Shown here piece by piece: positions 56,634 to 64,000 of a stretch of DNA of 64,000 bases; position 1 is the first letter of the stretch; each line of letters starts with the position of its first letter. Made by a program: the position numbers and the translations under genes. The notes under the pieces were generated by a model that was not told the origin of the DNA, did not search any database, and saw nothing but the letters and a program-made list of their open reading frames with translations. The DNA comes from Escallonia rubra (taxonomy: Eukaryota; Streptophyta; Magnoliopsida; Escalloniales; Escalloniaceae): assembly GCA_033065855.1 (NCBI GenBank), contig JAVXUO010001504.1:62001-126000 (forward strand), written 5' to 3'.

Positions 56634-57428
56634 TAGGGATGGCAATTAGATCTGCAATCGGCAGATTTCATCCCCGGCCCTTTAGGAGTAGGTTATTTTG
56701 ACTTTGACCGGGTTATGGGGCGAGTATGGTAATATTTTTTTAAACCCGCAGCGGGTTAGAGGCGGGTATGGTATTCTGTCCAACCCACCCCGTTATAATA
56801 ACCCTATGCATCAATAAATCTCAGTCGTCCATTCATACCATATATATAGTTTCATCAAAACCCTAAATGTTCTATCACTCTCTCATGTGTCTGCCTCTCC
56901 TTCTGAACTTCTTTCTTTCTCTCCCCCCCCCCCCCGTCGTCAGCCCCCCACAGCCAAAAACCTCACGACCACCTAACCGGCGGCCACCCATCACCATCAC
57001 CGTCACCACCACTTAACACTTGACCAAACCCATCCACCTCCACCTCGGCCGTAGACTGTAACCATCACCTCTAGTCCTCCACGGTCCATCTACTTCCACC
57101 GTCATCACCATGTCCATGAGGACTGGAGTCTGGAGATCGGCGATCGCCGTCCACCGTCCACTGTCCACCATCGACTGTGTCCACCACCTCGTGTTCTCCT
57201 TCGTTTCATCCCAATTCTTTTCTCTAGGCAAATGTCGAACAAAAATTGAGTACTTCTTTATCTTAACGGGGATGGCGGGGCGGGGACGGGTTTCCTAAAA
57301 TATCTTAGGGTCGGTTATGGTATTGAAATTATATAACCCGCTAGCGGGCCGGGGCGGGGTTTCAGTGATACTGGGACGGGTACGAATCTTATAAGATCTT
57401 CATCCGCCCCACCCCATTGCCAGCCCTA
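56634..57428. mobile_element. hAT-type non-autonomous element, 795 bp
   Basis: The ends are TAGGGATGGCAATTAG and (reverse complement) TAGGGCTGGCAATGGG. A perfect 8 bp duplication CTGCTTGA lies on both sides (56626-56633 and 57429-57436), diagnostic of hAT. Subterminal regions carry GGCGGGTATGG / CGGGGCGGGG motifs. The middle has a CT/C-run and CCACC-rich block (56880-57180) without a real gene. Confidence 0.93.
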
Positions 57429-57436
57429 CTGCTTGA

Positions 57437-57870
57437 TGTGTTCGAAATCGATTGATCATTTGTTTTTACATTGTGAAGAAGTTTGAGATCATCTTTCGAG
57501 GCATTTTGTTTTTTCCTTTTGCCATCTTATATCGAGTTCAGGTTTAGCTCAGGATATTTTTCGTACATGAAGTTTTGCTAAGATTCACACCAAGCAAATA
57601 ACTCGTAAGCAATCTTTGACGGCTTTAGGGCGTGCATATCTATTGCACCGTTGAATTCATTGTACATGTGATCAATGCCTATGACGACTCATTTTATGTC
57701 ACTACAATGTTTGATTGTGCAACCCATCAATCGGGATTTGCAGCGATCGCTTACAGAGATACACATGTTCAACTTGGGTCTTTCGTGTACTCTCTTTATG
57801 CTGTTGATATCATTGCAGTCCATATTTTAGTTATTTTTGCAGTCACTTACTCGGGTCTTATCATAACTTT
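57437..57870 (+). pseudogene. LINE remnant, 3' of the hAT insertion
   Basis: CSKSIDHLFLHCEEV completes the zf-RVT motif interrupted at 56633. Further on MFDCATHQSGFAAIAYRDTHVQ resembles the start of the RNase H-like domain (DGAT..G.GAIAYRD). Stops and shifts throughout. Confidence 0.7.
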
Positions 57871-58293
57871 CTACGTTTGCATTTTTCTTTACATAACATC
57901 AACATGTTATCTAAGTTGACAGGTGATGTATATATTCTTCCGCTTATAATCACAATCTTTTTGGACATATGTAAAATTAGTCAAGCTGAGCATGTTGTTT
58001 ATGTCTTGCAAAGTGTGGGTGGCCGACATGATTGTCAATCTTTTGGTCTGGCAGGCCAGATGGCCCATATAGCTTGTACATCGGGAATGGTGGAACAATT
58101 TAGTTGCTTAACTCTGATGTCTGTAAATTAGCTATATGATTTTTGTAGCTAGTCCTTTCGGTGTGCTAAGAATTTTAGCACGTGACATTTTGGATTTTTT
58201 TATTTTTTTAGGAAAAAAAGAAAAGAAAAGCGTGTATGAGAAGACACTAGATAACTAATCAAATCCCAATTTAGTCCATCACGCCGTTCAAGA
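57871..58293. other. Intergenic DNA, no gene recognised
   Basis: AT-rich, no domain or TE terminus seen. Confidence 0.4.
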
Positions 58294-60491
58294 TTGAGGA
58301 GTCAAATGAGCCAGGGGCCCGCAGGCCAGCCCAATCCAGCGCGAAAGGCCAAGGCGGCCTGTTACATGAACAGTCTTGCTGAATTTATTGTTCACAATGA
58401 ACAAGCTTTTAATTTTGCTGATAATGATAAGTACTCTAAATATATAAATGATTACGTGCAACCTTTGTATAAAAAGGTTTATAGAAACACAATAGGTCTG
58501 ATGCACTTAGACAGTATAATGCTGCTAAAGAACGCTTGATTGATTATTTTAATAAATTTGATGGTAGAGTTAGTCTTACGTCTGATGTTTGGAAATCTTC
58601 TTTTACTGTGGTTAATTATGCTTGTGTGACGGTGCATTGGATTGATTATGATTAGGTTATGAACAAAAGAGTCATCGCTTTTGAACTCTGTCCCTATCCG
58701 CATAATGGATTTCACGTCACTGATATTATAAGTTGAATATGTAACACATTTAAATTAATGGACAAGATTATGAGTATCAGTTTTGATAATGCTTCTAATG
58801 ATATAGCTGTTGTTGAAGTCTTAAATATGAACCTTCGGACCCGTATTTAAAGGTGACTTTTTTCATGTTAAATGTATTTGTCATATGATTAATTTAATTG
58901 TTCAAGATGGTTTAGGTGCTGCATGATATATTCTTTATAAAATGAGGGGTATGACAACATTTATTAATTGTTCGGGTCTAAGAATACATGTATTTAAAGC
59001 TTTATGTGCTCAATATGGTTTGCCTCGTAGGAGACCACTTACCGGTGTCATGAATAGGTGGAACTTCACATATAAAATGCTTTTACATGTTATGTTATAC
59101 TAACAAGTGCATATTAACTGCCTACTAACCATGTTCTCACAAGGTTTGCCAACTCCTGACAAATGGCAGATGACTGCACACCTAGTTAAAATTTTAAAGG
59201 TATTTTACACGTCTATTGTTCTACTGTCTGGTACGTACTATCCATGTATTAATAATTCTAAAAATTGCTAACATTTTAGAGAAAATGGAGATTTATAGAA
59301 CCCTTTCAGGATGTGGTAGAACAAATGAACATTAAGTTTAATGAATATTGTGAGGAATTGCCTCTTGTTTTTACTGTCCCTACTACTTTGGATCCTAGGT
59401 TCAGTTGCGTGGTATAAATGTCTATATCAGACGTATATGAATAAATGTGCTACCCGACAGCTGAGAGAACCGAGCTTACAAGGAGTGTGAGCAAGTCATT
59501 TGAAGATCTTTATAACTCATCGAAATTTCGCTGTCGTGCGCGGGCGAGCTACATCTTCGAACGATCAAATATATTATGGGTCATTTCCTAGGAGCATTGA
59601 CATGTAATGGCAAAACAAACAAGAGTGAAAGCTACTTCTAATTCTACAAGTTCATCTTTTTTTTCCTCTTTTAATGAAATTGATTTATATGCAAGTACCG
59701 ATCATTATTCTTCATTATCAATGGACGAGCAAATGAATTTTGATTTGTTAACTTTTTGAAAACAAAATACAAAAATTTATCTCAAATTGCTCGGGATGTA
59801 CTACCGGTGTAAGCCTCCATGGTTTTTCAGTGAGTGAGAGAGTGTTGGATGACAGAAGAAGTAACCGTTCGAACGTTAAAGATCTTTTAGATGATTAGGT
59901 AATTTCATTTTCTTTTCCTTTTATCAACTTTTTAGAATAAATTTTTTTCTCAAAATGTAGTTTAGATTTTTCCCGTAGATTATTTTTACACAAATTAAAT
60001 GTATTTAAAGTAAACAACATACATGAGAATGTAGTTATTTACAAGCAAAATAAATTTTCTCACTTTTTTGGGGCAATTAATCATTTATATATTGCTATAT
60101 ATAATATAAAAATTGGCTAACTGCTTGTGGATCACGATCCATTAATCATTTATATATATAAAAAAAAATTGGTAACTTTGTCTGCTTGTTAACAAGCACC
60201 TAGTTCTAAGCCCGGATTAAAGAAGGATGACTTATGAAAAAATTATCATAAATTTAATTTTACTGCAAAACAAAAAATGATTAAAAAGAAAAAAAAATTT
60301 ACTTGGGCCCGGGCGTAGCCCAAACTCGTCCGTTAATTTTGGGCCAAGGGCATGAACTAGGACCGGGCCCTCATATTCTTGAGGTGGCCCGGCCTATTTC
60401 TCTCTGGCCCAAGCTTGGCCCGGCCCTTTTTCTTGAAAAGTCCGAAGGGCCCGGGCTGGATCGGCCAAGTTCGGCCCTTTGACATCTATTG
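58294..60491 (+). mobile_element. Decayed hAT element with transposase relic
   Basis: The left end GAGGAGTCAAATGAGCC and the right end (reverse complement TAGATGTCAAAGGGCC) are imperfect inverted repeats, each followed by GGCC-rich subterminal DNA. An 8 bp TSD is not convincing (4 of 8 bases match). The interior carries the transposase relic at 58366-59905. It is old, judging by the density of stops. Confidence 0.7.
58366..59905 (+). pseudogene. hAT (RICESLEEPER-like) transposase, heavily mutated
   Basis: Recognisable pieces in order: AEFIVHNEQAFNFADND; YNAAKERLIDYF; VSLTSDVWKSSFTVVNYACV; FHVKCICHMINLIVQDGL; LTGVMNRWNFTYKML; LPTPDKWQM; and the C-terminal dimerisation region NLSQIARDVLPV..SERVLDDRRSNRS..VKDLLDD. 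These match the RNase H-fold catalytic core and Dimer_Tnp_hAT domain of plant hAT transposases. The N-terminal BED finger is missing, and there are many stops and frameshifts. Confidence 0.85.
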
Positions 60492-60575
60492 TCAATACCA
60501 AAATACCCCTCCTCCGCCTCGGGACTAACCAGGAGAACGAGTCAATCACAGAACTTCCCCCAAATCAGCATCCTC

Positions 60576-60583
60576 TATAAATA
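60576..60583 (+). promoter_or_regulatory. TATA box of U1-70K
   Basis: CTATAAATAACC lies 180 bp upstream of the ATG, only about 85 bp after the end of the decayed hAT. Transcription would start near 60607. Confidence 0.6.
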
Positions 60584-60755
60584 ACCGCACCAAAAACCCT
60601 CGGCAACTTTTAGCTGCCGCCGTCAGGCTCCTTCCCCTCTACCTCATCTATCCACTGATCCGCCACCGACCGTCCGATGCACGTGATTCCCACCGCCTGA
60701 TCGACACCTCAATAACATCAAAAAAAGCCCTAATCTAGTCCGATCTCAAACGAAG

Positions 60756-62916
60756 ATGGGAGACTACAGCGATGCCTTCATGCGGAACAACAACAATAGT
60801 AACAACAACCCTCAAGCCCGCACCAAGGCCGCCAATCGAGCCAATGTTATTCAGCTCAAGCTGGTAACTGCTCTTTGTTTTGATTAATTTACCGATTTAT
60901 GTGATGATATTGTTCTCAGGCTAGGGTTTTTGTGTAGCTCAGCATGATCTGTTGTACTTTTAGGGTTTTTATTAGCTGATTCGGATCTGGTTTGTCGAGT
61001 ATAACCTTGTGTTTGGTTGCTGAGGAAACGAATACGAAGTTTTGATTTGTTATAGATTATTTGAATCTTGTGATTGGCCGAAAAGTATCATCTGCGCAAA
61101 ATGTTACACACAAAAACCCCAACATACTTTACACGAAGTGACTTGTAATTCGCTGTTCATCTGGGCACGATAGAAGTTTTGATTTGGTATTTTGCATAGG
61201 TATGCTTCTTGTCACTTGTTGTGGTTCTTAGAAGTTTGTCTTGCTACTTTTTGTACATGTGAGTGTGAGAGTTTAATACCGTTTGTTCATTGTTAGTGTT
61301 GTAGTAACAATTTTTTTATGTAGAGCTATACCAATAAGCAATTTTGTACAGGAATAATGAATGAGTCGGGATGTTGGTTTTTATGTGCACTTTGTACCCT
61401 CTGTTTCTCCTAAGATGCCTATGCGAAGAATGCATTAACCATGTGCATCGTCTTGTGCACTTTTTTGCCTCTCCCCCATTTCACTAGTGTTTTTGTCTCC
61501 TTTGATGTTTTGCACATTCCTAGAATAGAATCTAAGCATGTAAACGTTCTTTTTGCCCTAGTCTGAGTTGTCAATCATTTTTATTTGATGTGTAATTACT
61601 ACTTGTTTCAGTTCTATGCATAGATGTCTGAGTTCTGTCCGAGAGATTCGCACAGAGTCGAGGGGACTAAAACTATGAAATGAAAGGAGTAGTAGAATAG
61701 ATTTGTGTCCCAATATATGCCACAATGCATAGTCTATGCGTTTTTCTATAACTAGTATGTATTTGCATGCAGATTGGGCAAGCCCATCCGACCGGTTTAA
61801 CTTCCAACCTCTTAAAGCTTTTCGAGGCCCGGCCTCCTTTGGAGTTCAAACCTCCTCCAGAGAAGAGGAAATGCCCGTCGTATACAGGTTTTCTTTTTCA
61901 GAACTAAGATAGCCAGAGCTGTTGAGTTTTGTCAGTCGTACTTACTGCTTTTTTTTCGAAGGGATGGCGCAATATGTGGATAGCTTTGCTGAGCCGGGTG
62001 AGCCTGAATATGCTCCGCCTGTACAGAAGGGTGAAACTCCTGTAAGATGCTTTCATCTTGTAAACTATACTTTTTTCTTGTGGCTTCTGTCAGATGCTGA
62101 GATGGTAGAGGAGAAGAGAGGGGAGGGAAATAGGGAGGGGAACAGAGAGTTTCTTATGTGTAGACTTATGCTACATCAGAAGTTACACTGTTGGTCACAG
62201 TAGATCTGGATATGATTAAGCATTCTTAACGTCTTATCCCTGAACGCAAATTGGCACCTATGGGGCAACCCTAAGTTCAGAAATCTTGAACTCATTTATG
62301 CTTTTAAACGCTCATTATGAATGTTTTATGACTGTTCTGGCATGTGATTAATGTAGCATTTGGACTTGTTTATGGTATGCTAATTAACATCTGCTAGAGA
62401 GTGGCTGGTTTTCAATTACGGAATTGATTTTCTTACGCATTGTTTGGGGTTATCTTCGCAAATGCAGCCTGTTATCATTTGATTGTAAGCTCTATTTATG
62501 GATGTTGATTTTTTGTTGCTGATCCAGGCACAAAGGCGGGCTAGGGTTCACCAGTTACGGCTAGAGGAGGGTGCAAGGAAGGCTGCTGAGGATTTTGAAA
62601 AATGTGATAAGATGCCTAATTTTTTCTCTTTTTTTATATGTAGTGGTGTGTGGGTTAAGCTTTATGTAGTTTTGTAATGCCTTTCTTTCGTCTTTGTAGT
62701 TGATCCAAATAATGACCCCAATGTTTCTGGAGATCCATACAAGACATTGTTCGTAGCTAGGCTTGTGAGTAACCTTGCCTGGTTTTGTTCAACTTCAAGT
62801 TAGTTTTTTCTATGTGGTTTGGCTGACTAATCTGATACATGTTATGCTTCCAGAATTATGAGACAACTGAGAGCAGAATCAAAAGGGAGTTTGAAGCTTA
62901 CGGGCCAATCAAGCGG
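60756..62916 (+). CDS. U1-70K: U1 small nuclear ribonucleoprotein 70 kDa (U1-70K), first six exons, 169 aa visible
   Basis: Exons 60756-60863, 61773-61887, 61962-62041, 62528-62603, 62700-62764 and 62854-62916; the frame is kept across all GT-AG junctions. The protein starts [13 protein letters not shown] and has the U1-70K N-terminal domain that wraps the U1 core ([48 protein letters not shown]). Next comes an Arg/Glu-rich helix ([15 protein letters not shown]), then [21 protein letters not shown], the RNP2 of the RRM that binds U1 snRNA stem-loop 1. It breaks off at [10 protein letters not shown]. The RNP1 half and the RS-rich C terminus are beyond the window. U1-70K recognises 5' splice sites as part of U1 snRNP. 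Confidence 0.95.
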
Positions 62917-64000
62917 GTAGGTATTCGGTTCGGTAAGAGGTTTATTTATTGTACTCACCGAGCAAAAAGAGAGCAAGAGATTCTTCTCTTTTAAGTAGAA
63001 TTTGACATAACTTCTTTTTTTAATCTACTTGAAACCATTACTTATTAGGTAATAACATATAAGTTTTAAAACTTCTAACTTGAATCCATGTTTCTAAGAG
63101 AAGAATCTACTTCAACTGACATGCCCTTGGCACGGCCATACCATCTGTAATTTCATATGCACAAGTCATTTTTCCTGATGCATAAAGTATATTATACTGC
63201 ATTCATAATGGAAATGTTTTTAGCTATGAACCTTTTCGATAACCAGCTATGGTTGTCGAATCCTCAAATTATTTCCCTAATTTGTTTGTCTGGACACTGA
63301 GGCTTGGAGGATTTGTATACTTCACTTGCAATGATGCAATTGCAAATAGATGTTTAGCAACTGGTACAGTGCACAGTTTACTTGTCGCCTTTAGCAAGTT
63401 TGGATGGGCTTTACTTTGCTCTGAAATTGAATTGTCGGAGGGTCGATCAGGTTTGGATTTATTGCTCAGGTATAATTGTCTCTGTCACTAGTAGCGCGCG
63501 GTTAGTCTCGCTTATCCTTTGATACCTCTTTTCATATTTTTTATTCTGAAAACTCCTGGGACTTGGGTATTGTGTTGGCTTCCAAGTACTGTTCATCAGT
63601 ATGGTTCAACATATAATATGTATCCTGGTAAGGGGACAAGGTTTTGATCCATAAGTGGTATCTCTGGTTCCGTATTTTTCTACCATTGGAACCAAATCAA
63701 TTCCAAAGCAGTGCTTCATCCTGAGCGGCAAAGAGCAATTATCCATTATCCTTTTGGCCATTGTTTTTCAAGCAACAGTGGAGACTGACAACTTATTCCT
63801 GCACTGGGTAAAAATGTCAGGAGTATCAGCATCTCTTCCCTTCTTTTTTCAGTTCTTAGTACGTGCACTTGCTGCTACTAAAACTTTTACTTTTTGGATT
63901 TAGAGGCTATCAAAAACATTTCAGCAGTTCTGAAGATTTCCTGGTATTTCATATATTACTTTTATAGTTTTTTGTCATATAAAGAAATCCCTGGTAAGGG
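62917..64000 (+). other. Large sixth intron of U1-70K, running off the window
   Basis: It starts GTAGGTATTCGG and has no exon for the RNP1 half (KGYAFIEY-type motif) in at least 1084 bp. In Arabidopsis U1-70K the sixth intron is unusually long and can be retained, giving a truncated product; the position here is the same. Frames inside are short and unremarkable. Confidence 0.75.

Noticed and set aside
1..64000. CRISPR arrays, bacterial operons, tRNA or rRNA genes
   Set aside because: The repeats are transposon or minisatellite in nature. No cloverleaf with a GGTTCGAATCC-type T arm and no rRNA-like stretch was seen by eye; a tRNAscan run would settle the tRNA question.

Overview
The window is nuclear DNA of a flowering plant, most likely a eudicot. 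It is AT-rich and gene-poor, its genes have GT-AG introns, and it is full of plant-type DNA transposons and retrotransposon remains. I cannot name the species. Five protein-coding loci are supported: exon 1 of a trichome-birefringence-like (TBL) polysaccharide acetyltransferase on the minus strand at the left edge; two paralogous F-box genes on the plus strand (16.1-17.2 kb and 29.0-31.6 kb); a complete eight-exon proline-rich extensin-like receptor kinase (PERK) gene at 45.0-49.0 kb; and the 5' half of the spliceosomal U1-70K gene, which runs off the right edge. An orphan exon resembling VPS8 lies at 24.0 kb.

Most of the remaining DNA is mobile elements. Several can be delimited to the base by target-site duplications (TSDs): a 5.5 kb CACTA element (6846-12328, TSD AAT) carrying broken TNP2-like and TNPA-like genes; a 5' part of a second CACTA (from 32930); three solo LTRs (24456-25112, TSD CATCT; 34186-35904, TSD ACCCT; 39470-41795, TSD CAAAG/CAAAA); two Mutator-like elements with 9 bp TSDs (27320-28472 and 51365-52575); a hAT-type element inside a LINE (56634-57428, 8 bp TSD); and several small elements with 3 bp TSDs (5185-5962, 22956-23509, 43028-43822, 12585-13304). 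A decayed hAT transposase gene lies at 58.3-60.5 kb, and three LINE fragments carry zf-RVT and/or RNase H remnants.

The nesting gives a relative history. One solo LTR inserted into the repeat array of CACTA-2. A related solo LTR split a LINE RNase H domain. A hAT element split another LINE at its zinc-binding region. One small element inserted into one copy of a local tandem duplication and left the other copy as an empty site. The most unusual regions are the GC-rich CGCCGG-type minisatellite elements (three copies), the mosaic duplication around 52.6-54.0 kb, the exon-like insert inside the 51.4 kb Mutator-like element, and the orphan VPS8-like exon. I saw no convincing tRNA or rRNA genes, CRISPR arrays or operon-like structures.
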